From NCBI RefSeq assembly GCF_000422545.1, contig NZ_AULZ01000012.1, forward strand, positions 98,261 to 162,260: 64,000 bases of DNA. The letters run 5' to 3'. The DNA comes from Desulfocurvibacter africanus subsp. africanus DSM 2603. GTDB lineage: Bacteria > Desulfobacterota > Desulfovibrionia > Desulfovibrionales > Desulfovibrionaceae. Below, one piece after another: positions 9,699 through 18,030 of this stretch. The position numbers were made by a program, and so were the translations under genes. Numbering within the stretch: position 1 is the first letter of the stretch; every line of letters begins with the position of its first letter. The notes below the pieces were generated by a model, which saw only the letters and a list, made by a program, of their open reading frames with translations, made no database searches and was not told where the DNA came from.

Positions 9699-9823
9699 GA
9701 GCATTTTGCTTTTGAAAATGCTCTGCAAGCCATGCGTCGGCATGGCTTGCCGCTAGCTTCGGCGTAGGCGCAATTCACTTGCGCCGTCAACGCCGGAGCG
9801 GGCGTCTTAAAAGCAATCTGCTT
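9699..9823 (+). repeat. Family-A short mobile element, copy A3
   Basis: 125 bp, TA at 9697-9698 and 9824-9825. It carries the GCTAGCTTCGGCG variant between the second and third hairpins, shared with A4, A8, A9 and A11. The right end is GCTTTA rather than GCTCTA. Confidence 0.92.
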
Positions 9824-9983
9824 TAAGCTGACAATAACAAAGCAAGATGCACAATGCGCTCTGCATAGCCAGCTTGAGGCAAAATGCACAGTGGCGATAT
9901 CGGGTACCGCGCGAAAATACTACGGCCTGAAGCGGCAAGCCTCGAATTCTGAATCGCCACCAACGGCGCAGGGGTTCGGTTGC

Positions 9984-10142
9984 CTACATGACCTTGATGC
10001 CGACGTCGTAGTACTTGCCAATCCCGGATTCGGCGCGGCGGAAGAACTTTTCGGCGCCGGGACTGTTCGTTCCCACCAAAAAGCTGCCCGTGTTCCTGAA
10101 GCCTGTGTCCTGCTTGCCGCCCTTGACCTGCAACGCAGACAT
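9984..10142 (-). pseudogene. Orphan C-terminal tail related to the ARMT1-like gene
   Basis: A 52-codon frame ending AEKFFRRAESGIGKYYDVGIKVM, split here as AEKFFRRAES and GIGKYYDVGIKVM. The last ~24 residues and about 70 bases match the 3' end of the large gene at 18030-19775 with only a few changes, while upstream the two diverge completely. It looks like the surviving end of a second family member, or a partial duplication. A short intact small gene cannot be excluded, but no ribosome-binding site supports one. Confidence 0.6.
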
Positions 10143-10326
10143 TCTGCACGGAGCGTTAAACCTGCACGGAGCGTTCCACGGCGTGCAGCGCATGCCGTGA
10201 GTGAGGCTGGTGCCGCTGGACTGAATGGCTGGCAAGCCGGCCCATGGTCAGGGATGCACTTTTCCCTTGCTGAGCAGCTGCCTTCTTCACTACCCTGGCC
10301 TGGATCCGCAGCAAGGAGCCTTGACC

Positions 10327-11661
10327 ATGATCGCGATGCACAATCTTGACATCTCGGGTCTTATTTCCAGGCCTGATCTCTCCAGGGAGGATCTCCTGGA
10401 TTACATCGATACGTTCCCGGCCTTGCTCTGGCGTATCGAGATAGCCAGATCCAGAATCGAATTTCTCAACAGCCAGCACATCGCAGGTCTGGGCGACAGG
10501 ACCGGCTTGTTCATGAAGAGTCCGGAATTCCGCACACTCATGGTCCTGCCCGAAGACCTCCACTTCCTGGAAGGCTTCATGGAGGCCATGAAAGAGGCCA
10601 AGGCCGCGGAATGCATCTTTCGCATCCGCGACCACGAAGGCGCGGTTCGCTGGCTCAAGCTGGTGGGATGGACTCATCCGAAGGATCTGCGCTACTACAT
10701 GGGCCACCTTCTGGATGTCTCGGGCCGGGCCGAGGCCATCAAATCCATCATCGAGAAGGATGCCGAACTCCAGCTCATGATCGAGCTGGCCGACAACCCC
10801 GTCATCATCCTGGACTTCGACACGAAGCAGGTCGTGTCCCAGAACATGGCCGCCAGCCGCCTGTTCCTCTACAGCCCCGACGAATTTCGGAACCTGTTCC
10901 TCCAGGACCTCTACCATCGCGGCATGACCAACATGGTCCATCGGCTGCTCAACGAAATCATCTTTTCCAAGAAATGGGAAGGCAAGCTTCTCTTCGAGCG
11001 CAAGACGAACTCGGTCTTCACGGCCGAGACAAGCACGCGCTTCCTCATCTTCCGCGAGCGACGGCTGCTGCGTGTCTCCCTGACGAACATTACCGCATCC
11101 GAGCCACGACAGGAAAAGCGAAAGGGGCGTGGCAAAGACCAAGGCGGACACAAGGCGTTGCTTGGGCAAGACCTGCTCGCCAGGCTGGACGGTCTGAGCG
11201 ATATGGACAGCATCCTGCGGGTCATGCTCGACCATCAGCTCCCGAACTTCAGCTTTGACGCCATCCTCTTCTCGGACATTCATGCCCGCAAAAACAGAGT
11301 CTATGTGTACGCTGCGGGACAACCCTTCGCGAGCATGGCCTGCGGTGAGATGTACTCGTACGAAGGAACCGTTGCTCAGGACATTGAGCGCTTCAAACTC
11401 GACTACCTGATTGTCGACGAGACCCTGGACAGCATCAAGGCCATAGACTGGGCCTTGTTCATCCCCAAGGGCATCCGCTCTTACTTTGCCAAACCCTTCT
11501 ACCAGCGGGGAGTGCTCCGCTCGGTCATGATACTCTGCTCGCTGCACCCCAAGACCTTCCTCAACGAGGGCCTTTCCGAATACTCCATCCTGTTCGAGCC
11601 CTTCCAACGTGCTGTGCAGGCCTGGAGGTCTGCGCAGCGCTGCAGTCGCATGAAAGCCTGA
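10327..11661 (+). CDS. PAS-type sensory protein without an output domain
   Basis: 444 residues from the ATG at 10327 (AAGGAG upstream). No signal peptide or membrane helix is seen. Residues ~15-130 resemble a PAS/PAC module (FPALLWRIEIA, CIFRIRDHEGAVRWLKL). Residues ~150-265 look like a second PAS module (LADNPVIILDFDTKQVVSQN). The C-terminal ~160 residues look GAF-like. There is no kinase, cyclase, HTH or MCP domain, so it presumably acts by protein contact or is a degenerate sensor. It is monocistronic, and the GntR-led operon starts 250 bp downstream. The function is unknown. Confidence 0.6.
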   Translation: MIAMHNLDISGLISRPDLSREDLLDYIDTFPALLWRIEIARSRIEFLNSQHIAGLGDRTGLFMKSPEFRTLMVLPEDLHFLEGFMEAMKEAKAAECIFRIRDHEGAVRWLKLVGWTHPKDLRYYMGHLLDVSGRAEAIKSIIEKDAELQLMIELADNPVIILDFDTKQVVSQNMAASRLFLYSPDEFRNLFLQDLYHRGMTNMVHRLLNEIIFSKKWEGKLLFERKTNSVFTAETSTRFLIFRERRLLRVSLTNITASEPRQEKRKGRGKDQGGHKALLGQDLLARLDGLSDMDSILRVMLDHQLPNFSFDAILFSDIHARKNRVYVYAAGQPFASMACGEMYSYEGTVAQDIERFKLDYLIVDETLDSIKAIDWALFIPKGIRSYFAKPFYQRGVLRSVMILCSLHPKTFLNEGLSEYSILFEPFQRAVQAWRSAQRCSRMKA

Positions 11662-11724
11662 GCCGTTCTCATCCTGCCTTCCCCCGATTGCTCGTAAGCG
11701 GCGTGATGCGCACAAGGGTTGCGA

Positions 11725-11736
11725 TTGGTAGAACCA
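11725..11736. promoter_or_regulatory. Distal GntR-type operator
   Basis: TTGGTAGAACCA, an inverted repeat of the PdhR/LldR/FadR class (TTGGTnnnACCAA). It lies about 160 bp upstream of the matching proximal site. Confidence 0.65.
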
Positions 11737-11885
11737 CTTCGGCCTTACACATGGCCCTGTGGTTTGGGAAAGCCCATTTTGCGCCCATTAAAAATTTCTT
11801 CTTGCGATGCAAACTTTTATGGGCTTATTGGCTCATCCAAAGACTCTACCAGCGTTCCAGACATACTTTATGCGCTTAGCCATAC

Positions 11886-11902
11886 AATTGGTAGAACCAA
11901 TT
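11886..11902. promoter_or_regulatory. Proximal GntR-type operator
   Basis: AATTGGTAGAACCAATT, a perfect palindrome with 7-base arms, matching the known PdhR/LldR operator form AATTGGTnnnACCAATT. It ends 10 bases before the GntR start codon, which implies autoregulation. The duplicated site at 11725 suggests looping or an upstream promoter. Confidence 0.8.
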
Positions 11903-11912
11903 TGGACGGAAC

Positions 11913-12641
11913 ATGGGCAAGGAAGACTTCATCCTTACGGATCTCGCAGGCAGAATTCGCAAGGGCAACTGGTTGATCGGCGACCGGCTCCCTCCCGAGC
12001 GCAGTCTTGCCTACATGCTCGGAACGAGCCGCAATACGGTCCGCGGTGTTCTGCGCACGCTCGCGGCAAAAGGTGTTCTGGACATCCGCAGGGGCAGCGG
12101 CTGCTACCTCCACTCAGTGCAAGGCCTAAGCACCATTACGGCCTGCGAGTCGCGCAACCAGGCCGAGGGCCAGCGTGAAGTCGTGGAAGCCTGCTTCACG
12201 CTCTATCCAGCCATCGCCGCGTTCTGTGCCGAACGCATCTCCGCCGCCGGCCTCACAGGCCTGGAAGAGTGCCTGTTCGCCTTGAGCAAGGCCATTTTTG
12301 CCGAGAACCCGGAAGCCGTCTGCGAGCAGATGGCGGTTTTCATGCGCAAGATCGCCGAAGGCACCGGCAACTCCGCCCTGATCCGCGCCGCAGAGAGCAT
12401 CTGCCCAAGCCATCCAGTGCTGTTCGAATTCTTCTTCTCCAGCGAGGACTACGAGCGCGAGACCATCTTCGCGGGCCACGCCAAGATCCTGCAAAGCCTC
12501 AAACGCCACAAGGCGCAAGAGACCAGGCAGCGCATGGAGGAGCATATCCTGCGCATGTGCCTGCTCCTTGAGAAGCACGGACGCATCGAGTGCTCGGAAA
12601 CCTTGCGTAAGGAGATCGAGGCGCGGGAGGTCTTCGCATGA
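11913..12641 (+). CDS. GntR-family (FadR/FCD type) transcriptional regulator
   Basis: 242 residues. The N-terminal winged helix is at about residues 5-68 (LPPERSLAYMLGTSRNTVRGVL, split by the helix turn; wing RRGSGCYL). The C-terminal all-helical FCD-like effector domain is at about 85-225 (VEACFTLYPAIAAFCAERI). FCD members bind small organic acids and release DNA. Two TTGGT-N3-ACCA operators lie directly upstream. It overlaps the next gene by four bases, so it is co-transcribed with the small protein and probably with the membrane protein, MBL hydrolase and GTPase genes. It is the likely regulator of that whole unit; the effector is unknown. Confidence 0.88.
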   Translation: MGKEDFILTDLAGRIRKGNWLIGDRLPPERSLAYMLGTSRNTVRGVLRTLAAKGVLDIRRGSGCYLHSVQGLSTITACESRNQAEGQREVVEACFTLYPAIAAFCAERISAAGLTGLEECLFALSKAIFAENPEAVCEQMAVFMRKIAEGTGNSALIRAAESICPSHPVLFEFFFSSEDYERETIFAGHAKILQSLKRHKAQETRQRMEEHILRMCLLLEKHGRIECSETLRKEIEAREVFA

Positions 12642-12904
12642 GCGCCAGGCTGTCGCGCAAAGCCTTCATGCGCGGCCTGCTCTCCTGGGGCCTGTGTCAG
12701 CTCACGCCTGGCGCACAACCGGAGGAAGGACAGGTCGACGACCCTGAGCTGGCGGCACTGGCGGCCGACTTTCCGCAGGAGGCGCTGCGCGCGGAAGTGG
12801 TCCGCCTGGGCCTGGATCCAGGGACCATGGTGCGCGCTGAAATGCTCGCCGCAGTGCGCGCGGCCATGCGCGGCAACAACGTCCCCAGCGGGACGAAGGA
12901 ATAG
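12638..12904 (+). CDS. Small protein of unknown function
   Basis: 88 residues, started by an ATGA overlap with the GntR gene, which argues for real coupled translation. The N-terminus (MSARLSRKAFMRGLLSWGL) resembles a short twin-arginine-like or membrane-anchoring segment but lacks a clean RR motif. The rest is acidic and helical (VDDPELAALAADF, LRAEVVRLGLD). No known domain is recognised. Its fixed place between regulator and membrane protein suggests an accessory role in that system. Confidence 0.6.
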   Translation: MSARLSRKAFMRGLLSWGLCQLTPGAQPEEGQVDDPELAALAADFPQEALRAEVVRLGLDPGTMVRAEMLAAVRAAMRGNNVPSGTKE

Positions 12905-13000
12905 GAACCGACCCTCAAGGCCAGGAGGTGGCCATGCCGGCACGCTGATATCAACCGCTCTCTGTTGGAACGTTTTGCCTCAAACCTCAAGGAGACGCAT

Positions 13001-14404
13001 ATGAGCACACACGTGAACTACCTCGAGGCGCGCAAGCTCGAGAAGCGCTGGGCAGGCCCCTTGCCGGCGCTTGTGAACTTGCTGCTGAGTCTGATCGTCT
13101 TCTACGCCACCTGGTGGATATTCCAGGATCCCCGCGGCTGGATGCGGCTCTACACCCCCTACGTGGGCTATATGTACACCCGCTGGCTGCTCATCATCTT
13201 CATCTGGGTAGCCTACATCTTCGACTTCTGGCCTTTCAGGCGCGCATGGCTTGAGAAGGCCCATCCCCTGGTCAAGGGCACGCTGCTCACGCTCCTGTCC
13301 GTGGCGGTCATGCTCGCCCTCATCAAAGGCTTTTTCGAGGGCATGCTCGGCAATTATGCCATGGCCTACTTCAACCCCGAGCAGCTGACCAAGCTCCAGG
13401 GCGTGACTGAATTCTTCGCCGCCGAGTACGCGGCCCTGGCCTGCCTCATGTTCGCGGCAATCGCCTCCTGGCTCAGCCCGGCCTGGGTCGTGGCCATGGA
13501 GGAATCCCCCTGGCAGGATTTGCCCCAGCCGGCCAGAGGCTTCAGCATCTGGCTCATGACCTTCTTCCTGAGTGTCATAGTCTATTTCATGACCATGCAT
13601 CCGCACATGGGCATCCTCTACTACCCATGGCAGTACTTCGCCTCCATCACACCGCCCTATTGGGAGCAATTCGCCAACACGGTCTCGGGCAACTTCCATA
13701 TTGCCTGGATCATGTGCTGCACGGTCGTGGTCTGGCTCGTGGAGACCATCTGGGAGCGCTATCCGTTCACGGTCATAAGGAGCCCCTGGCTCAGGCGTTT
13801 TGCCCTGTTCTTCGGCATCATCGCCATCTCCCTGGCCCTGGCCGCGTTCCTCTACTTCGCACAGGAGCTTGCCTGGGGCGAGGCCATCCGCGGTCACAGG
13901 CGCGATGCCGCTCCGGACTGGCGCTGGCTGCACGTGGGCGAAACAGCCATTTTCTTCCTCATGCCAGCCCTCTTCCTTTACATGTATTGTGGCAACTGGC
14001 CGCGGAAGTACTCCGTGCCCGTGAACCTGCTCGCGCGCACCGCCATCGTCATCGTGGCCGGACTGGCCGTCTATGCGCTGTACTATCGGACCGCGCACCT
14101 CTTCCTGGGCACGCAGAAGGGCTTCTCGCACCCGCAGCAGTTCCCCATGATCCCGACCATCTGGCTCATCAACATCTGGCTCGTGAACCACTGGTTCATG
14201 GACAATTGGCCGGGCTGGACCGTGCGCATGAAGACCGCCGAGGAGATTGCCCGGGAGCGCGCCGCCCGCGCGGCCGAGCACACCTGGAGCCCGCGCATGG
14301 TGCCCGGCCTGGCCGTGGGCGCGGTCGTCGGCGTGGCGCTCTACTTCGTCGCCGTGTGGGTCCTGCCCGCCGCGTCGAAGATCGTAACGCTCATCCCGCA
14401 GTAG
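13001..14404 (+). CDS. Polytopic inner-membrane protein, unknown function
   Basis: 467 residues from the ATG at 13001 (AAGGAG upstream). About ten to twelve hydrophobic helices rich in Trp, Phe and Tyr. A large polar loop at about 175-190 (MEESPWQDLPQ) and a charged stretch near the C-terminus (MKTAEEIARERAARAAEH) interrupt them. Several His, Trp and Tyr residues lie in or near membrane segments (FMTMHPHMGILYYPWQYF), which could mean cofactor or metal contacts. No familiar transporter signature is seen. The Tat-exported MBL hydrolase gene starts 18 bp after its stop, so the two proteins are probably partners at the membrane. Confidence 0.75.
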   Translation: MSTHVNYLEARKLEKRWAGPLPALVNLLLSLIVFYATWWIFQDPRGWMRLYTPYVGYMYTRWLLIIFIWVAYIFDFWPFRRAWLEKAHPLVKGTLLTLLSVAVMLALIKGFFEGMLGNYAMAYFNPEQLTKLQGVTEFFAAEYAALACLMFAAIASWLSPAWVVAMEESPWQDLPQPARGFSIWLMTFFLSVIVYFMTMHPHMGILYYPWQYFASITPPYWEQFANTVSGNFHIAWIMCCTVVVWLVETIWERYPFTVIRSPWLRRFALFFGIIAISLALAAFLYFAQELAWGEAIRGHRRDAAPDWRWLHVGETAIFFLMPALFLYMYCGNWPRKYSVPVNLLARTAIVIVAGLAVYALYYRTAHLFLGTQKGFSHPQQFPMIPTIWLINIWLVNHWFMDNWPGWTVRMKTAEEIARERAARAAEHTWSPRMVPGLAVGAVVGVALYFVAVWVLPAASKIVTLIPQ

Positions 14405-14422
14405 ATCGAGGAGGGAAAGCAT

Positions 14423-15595
14423 ATGTCCGACAGCAATAATCCCATCAACCGCCGCGACTTCATCAAGGGCGCGGCCCTGGGCGTGGGCCTGGGCGCCTTT
14501 GGCGCCATGGGCGTGTACTCCTATTCACCCTGGCGCAAGGCGCACCTGGCGAAGGTCGAGCGCAAGCTGACCGACTTCGGCGTCTGCCGTGGGGTCAAGG
14601 CCACGGTCATCTCCGAGACGAGCTGGTTCGACAACGCCATGCTCATGGGCGACATCAAGGCTGCGGGCGGCCTGCTCGTGGACCAGTACACGTACAACTG
14701 GCCGCCCTTCGGCGACGGCACAGGCCTTGGCAAAGGCTCCTACGAGTCAGGCATTGCCCAGATCAAGAGCCTGCTGCCTGGCCGCCTCGAGGAAGCCTGG
14801 GAAATCACCCGCCAGAAAAGCGTCCATCCCGAGAACAGCGGCGGCTTCGCGGCGCTCATTGAGGTCGAGGACATGGACGGCAAGGTCCACAAGTACCTCC
14901 TCGACTCGGGCTGGTCCTACCAGTGGATGGACGAGTGCTTCAAGCGCGAGGGCATCGACAAGATGCTCGCCAGTGGCGAGATCGAGGCGCTCATCATCTC
15001 GCACGAGCACTTCGACCACTTCTGGGGCCTGCCCGTAACGCTCAAGTACGCACCTGGCATAAAAATCTACATCCCGGACACCTTCTACCCCTCCGGCCTG
15101 CAGTACATCGTCGACGCCGGCCACAAGGGCGAGCTCATCAAAGTCTCCAAGGGCCTGCGCCCGATCATGCCGGGCATGGCTTCCTACGTGTTCGACATCC
15201 CCATCATCTGCAAGGTTTTCGGCGAGCAGTCCCTGTACTTCAACGTGGCGGACCTTGGCCTGGTGAGCATCACCGGCTGCTGCCACCAGGGCATCATCCT
15301 CTTCGCCGACACGGCCTACAAGGAACTCAAGTACGAACGGGACCAGTTCCACGGCCTCTACGGCGGGCTGCACATCTCGCCTTTCGACGACTGGGATCCC
15401 AAGTACGACGACCTGGTCATCGGGCTCAAGAAGTGGAACATCGAGAAGGTCGGCTGCAACCACTGCACTGGCCTCGTCACGGCCAAGAAGTTCATCGATG
15501 TGGGCTACCCCGTGATCAAGGGCACGGCCCGCTTCCGCACCAAGGATGAAGCCTATCTCGGCAACGGTGACACGATCGAGTTCAGGAAAGCTTAG
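14423..15595 (+). CDS. Tat-exported MBL-fold hydrolase (DHPS-like subgroup)
   Basis: 390 residues. The N-terminus carries a twin-arginine signal (NRRDFIKGAALGVGLGAFG), so the folded, metal-loaded enzyme is exported. The metallo-beta-lactamase signature SHEHFDHFWGLP is at about residues 193-204. Other candidate metal ligands are in GCCHQGI near 285 and CNHCTG near 344. The HCTG motif is typical of the subgroup annotated as dihydropterin/ribofuranosylaminobenzene phosphate synthase-like. A standard DHPS role is unlikely for an exported protein. It sits between a polytopic membrane protein and a G3E metal-chaperone-type GTPase, so metallation help is plausible. The substrate is unknown. Confidence 0.85.
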   Translation: MSDSNNPINRRDFIKGAALGVGLGAFGAMGVYSYSPWRKAHLAKVERKLTDFGVCRGVKATVISETSWFDNAMLMGDIKAAGGLLVDQYTYNWPPFGDGTGLGKGSYESGIAQIKSLLPGRLEEAWEITRQKSVHPENSGGFAALIEVEDMDGKVHKYLLDSGWSYQWMDECFKREGIDKMLASGEIEALIISHEHFDHFWGLPVTLKYAPGIKIYIPDTFYPSGLQYIVDAGHKGELIKVSKGLRPIMPGMASYVFDIPIICKVFGEQSLYFNVADLGLVSITGCCHQGIILFADTAYKELKYERDQFHGLYGGLHISPFDDWDPKYDDLVIGLKKWNIEKVGCNHCTGLVTAKKFIDVGYPVIKGTARFRTKDEAYLGNGDTIEFRKA

Positions 15596-15601
15596 CTGCC
15601 C

Positions 15602-15631
15602 TGCGGGAGGCGGCCCAGGCCGCCTCCCGCA
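15602..15631. promoter_or_regulatory. Perfect GC hairpin between MBL and GTPase genes
   Basis: Two 14-base complementary arms (TGCGGGAGGCGGCC and its complement) are separated by CA, just after the MBL stop and 13 bases before the GTPase start. There is no T-tract. It may stabilise the upstream mRNA or attenuate the downstream gene, and it includes part of the GTPase leader. Confidence 0.7.
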
Positions 15632-15643
15632 TTGCGGGGAACC

Positions 15644-17536
15644 ATGGACCTGCGCTGCGTTACGCCCATTACTCCCGGCCATGGCGAGCCGTGGCTGCCC
15701 GGCTTCCTGCGGGCTCTGCTCCTGCGTGCGCAGTTCAGCCGCGCCGATGCGCGCGCCCTTGGCTGGCGAGGCATCAGGCCATCACTGGCCCATGGCGAAA
15801 GCTGGACCTGCCGCGTTCAGGGCCTGCCCGGAGTCTTCGGGCTTCTGTTCGAGGGCGAGCGGGCAACCACTTCCAGCCTCAGCGGGAGCTTCTCCCTGCT
15901 CTATTTCCCCCACCCGGACGAACCGCGCGCCGAGCGCTATCCTTTGGCCGCGGCGGCCGCCACCCAGCGCCAGGACTACTGGGACCTGGTACGCGACTTT
16001 GCGGCCTTTCCCGAACCCCTGGGCCTGTTCCGCCTGGCCACGCTCACGCTCGGCGTCTCGCCAGCAGGCGATGCGCTCGGAGTGGAGCTTCAGGCCCTGA
16101 GCAGGCAATGCGTTGTCGCCCTGGACGGGGTACGTTTCCCGGGTGATCCGGCGCGCTTCGTTGTCCATCCAGGCGGCATGGAGAGCGATGTCCCGGCTTA
16201 CGGGCCAGCCTTCATTTTCCTGCGCAGCCTGGCCTCGACGCTGACATACGGCCTGGGCGAGCCGCCTTCGGCCATGGCGCTGACCATCACTCCCGGTCAT
16301 GTGCTCGCCTATACGGCTGCGGGCTACTGGGAAGCCCGCGCGCATGAATCTGTGCGCAGCCTCTCCTTGCGCCTGGACTACGGCGCTGCCGCTCCTGCCC
16401 CGACTGCCGGGCCAGGCGAGCCGGGCGAACCCGCCACACTGTTCGCCCAGGCCAGTACGGCCAGGCGCACTGCGCAACGCAGGAGCTGGACAAAGGGAGC
16501 GCCGCTAGGCCTTATGGGCAAGCAGCCGTGGCACTGCGCGCACATCCCCGAATGGCTGCGCGCAACCGGACGCCCTGTGGCCACGCTTCGGCCCGAGTTG
16601 CTCGTACTGACCGGCTTTCTCGGCTCCGGCAAAACGACCCTGCTGCGCCGGTTCATCGAGTACAACCTCCAGCGCAGCCGCTTCGTGGCCATCATCCAGA
16701 ACGAGATCGGCGAGATCGGCCTCGACGGGAAGCTCCTGGACCATGACTTCAGCGTGGTCGAGATGGACGAGGGCTGCGTGTGCTGCTCCCTTTCCGGCCA
16801 GCTCGGCCGTGGCCTCGCGCAGGTCCTTGCGCGCTTCCGGCCCGACGTGGTCGTGCTGGAGACCAGCGGCATGGCCAACCCGAAAAACCTGCTCTCCGAA
16901 CTCGACGAACTTGAAGCACTGGTCTGCCCGGGCCTCGTGTTGACGGTCGTGGATGGAGCGAACCTGGATATGCTCCTTAATAACGGCCTGGTCGCCCGTG
17001 ACCAGATCGAGGTCGCCGACGTGCTCATTCTGAACAAGACCGACCTCGTCTCCCAGGCGGAGCGGGCGCGGGCACTCGACCGGATGCGGAGCCTGAATCC
17101 CGGGGCCATGCTCGTCGAGGCGACGCATGGCGACATCCCCTTCGGCCTGCTGGATGAGGCGCAACGCCAAACAAGACCTGGGCTGGCGCCGCACCTGCCT
17201 GCCAGCACCCTGCTGCCCACCTACGAGCGTGGCCAGACGCATGCCGATGCCGGCTTCGTGGCCCGCACAGTTCGCCTGGACAAACCCATTGGCATGGACC
17301 GGCTGCAAGCCTCGCTGCGCACCCTGAGTCGGGAAGCCTACAGGATCAAGGGCATCGTGGACATCGCGGGCGAAGCCACACCTCGGCTGGTGCAGTCCGT
17401 GGCAGGCACATTCTCGGTGACCCTTTTCCCCGAGCCGCCCACATCTGAGCGCTTCCTGGTCTTCATCGGCCGTGACTTTCCTCACAATGCCGAAGAGGCG
17501 TTCCGGGCAGAATTGCTCCCAGCTCACGAGGCGTGA
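15644..17536 (+). CDS. G3E (CobW/COG0523) GTPase with long N-terminal extension
   Basis: About 630 residues from the ATG at 15644; an in-frame TTG at 15632 is less likely. Residues ~1-310 match no domain I know and end in a Pro/Gly/Ala-rich linker. The G3E GTPase domain follows: Walker A GFLGSGKTT near 324, Walker B-like VVLETSGMANP, metal-binding EGCVCCSL near 375, and the guanine-specificity motif NKTD near 462. A CobW C-terminal domain lies at about 540-620. Typical COG0523 proteins are 300-400 residues, so this one is a fusion. These GTPases deliver Zn, Co or other metals to target enzymes. The adjacent exported MBL hydrolase is a natural client candidate, though that is inference. Confidence 0.85.
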   Translation: MDLRCVTPITPGHGEPWLPGFLRALLLRAQFSRADARALGWRGIRPSLAHGESWTCRVQGLPGVFGLLFEGERATTSSLSGSFSLLYFPHPDEPRAERYPLAAAAATQRQDYWDLVRDFAAFPEPLGLFRLATLTLGVSPAGDALGVELQALSRQCVVALDGVRFPGDPARFVVHPGGMESDVPAYGPAFIFLRSLASTLTYGLGEPPSAMALTITPGHVLAYTAAGYWEARAHESVRSLSLRLDYGAAAPAPTAGPGEPGEPATLFAQASTARRTAQRRSWTKGAPLGLMGKQPWHCAHIPEWLRATGRPVATLRPELLVLTGFLGSGKTTLLRRFIEYNLQRSRFVAIIQNEIGEIGLDGKLLDHDFSVVEMDEGCVCCSLSGQLGRGLAQVLARFRPDVVVLETSGMANPKNLLSELDELEALVCPGLVLTVVDGANLDMLLNNGLVARDQIEVADVLILNKTDLVSQAERARALDRMRSLNPGAMLVEATHGDIPFGLLDEAQRQTRPGLAPHLPASTLLPTYERGQTHADAGFVARTVRLDKPIGMDRLQASLRTLSREAYRIKGIVDIAGEATPRLVQSVAGTFSVTLFPEPPTSERFLVFIGRDFPHNAEEAFRAELLPAHEA

Positions 17537-17707
17537 TCCGGCCTGATCTTGCGGACAGCATGTCTTGAGTTCCAGCCTCCCGTCCTCCAGCTTCTGAACC
17601 CGGGACGGATTGCCCGAAGACCTTGGTGGGGCGTCGCCCTCCCCCAAGCCCCACCCGCCAGGGCCTGCGGCCGTGTGCCCGGAGATCGCGGCAGGGCTGC
17701 GTGCATG

Positions 17708-17748
17708 AAAAAAGGGTCGCGACAGAAAAGCCGTGACCCTTTTGATTT
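17708..17748. terminator. Bidirectional rho-independent terminator
   Basis: AAAAAAGGGTCGCG and CCGTGACCCTTTT form a stem with A-rich and T-rich flanks. It closes the GntR-led operon and also faces the minus-strand ARMT1-like gene. Confidence 0.85.
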
Positions 17749-17789
17749 TATCCTGACGTCCCAAGGGGACGTGCCCCCTGTCGTCTTTA

Positions 17790-17914
17790 AAGCAGATTGC
17801 TTTTAAGACGCCCGCTCCGGCGTTGACGGCGCAAGTGAATTGCGCCTACGCCGAAGCTAGCGGCAAGCCATGCCGACGCATGGCTTGCAGAGCATTTTCA
17901 AAAGCAAAATGCTC
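17790..17914 (-). repeat. Family-A short mobile element, copy A4
   Basis: 125 bp, flanks TA at 17788-17789 and 17915-17916. The left terminus reads AAGCAGATTGC instead of GAGCAGATTGC. It has the CGAAGCTAGC interior variant. Only a few bases separate it from family-B copy B1. Confidence 0.92.
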
Positions 17915-17921
17915 TAATATA

Positions 17922-18030
17922 GAGCGTTTTGCACAAGAGCTGGCAGAAACTGGGCAGGGCTTTGCCCTCCCAGACCCTCCCACCAGGGAAATGATTCCCC
18001 TGGACCCCCCATTTCAAATGCAATCTGCTC
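17922..18030 (+). repeat. Family-B short mobile element, copy B1 (variant hairpins)
   Basis: 109 bp, TA at 17920-17921 and 18031-18032. Ends are GAGCGTTTTGC and GCAATCTGCTC. Two internal hairpins (GGGCAGGGCTTTGCCCTCCC, and CCAGGGaaatgaTTCCCCTGG) occupy the same places as the different hairpins of B2/B3, followed by the shared CCCCCATTT segment. It abuts the stop codon of the minus-strand ARMT1-like gene. Confidence 0.75.
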
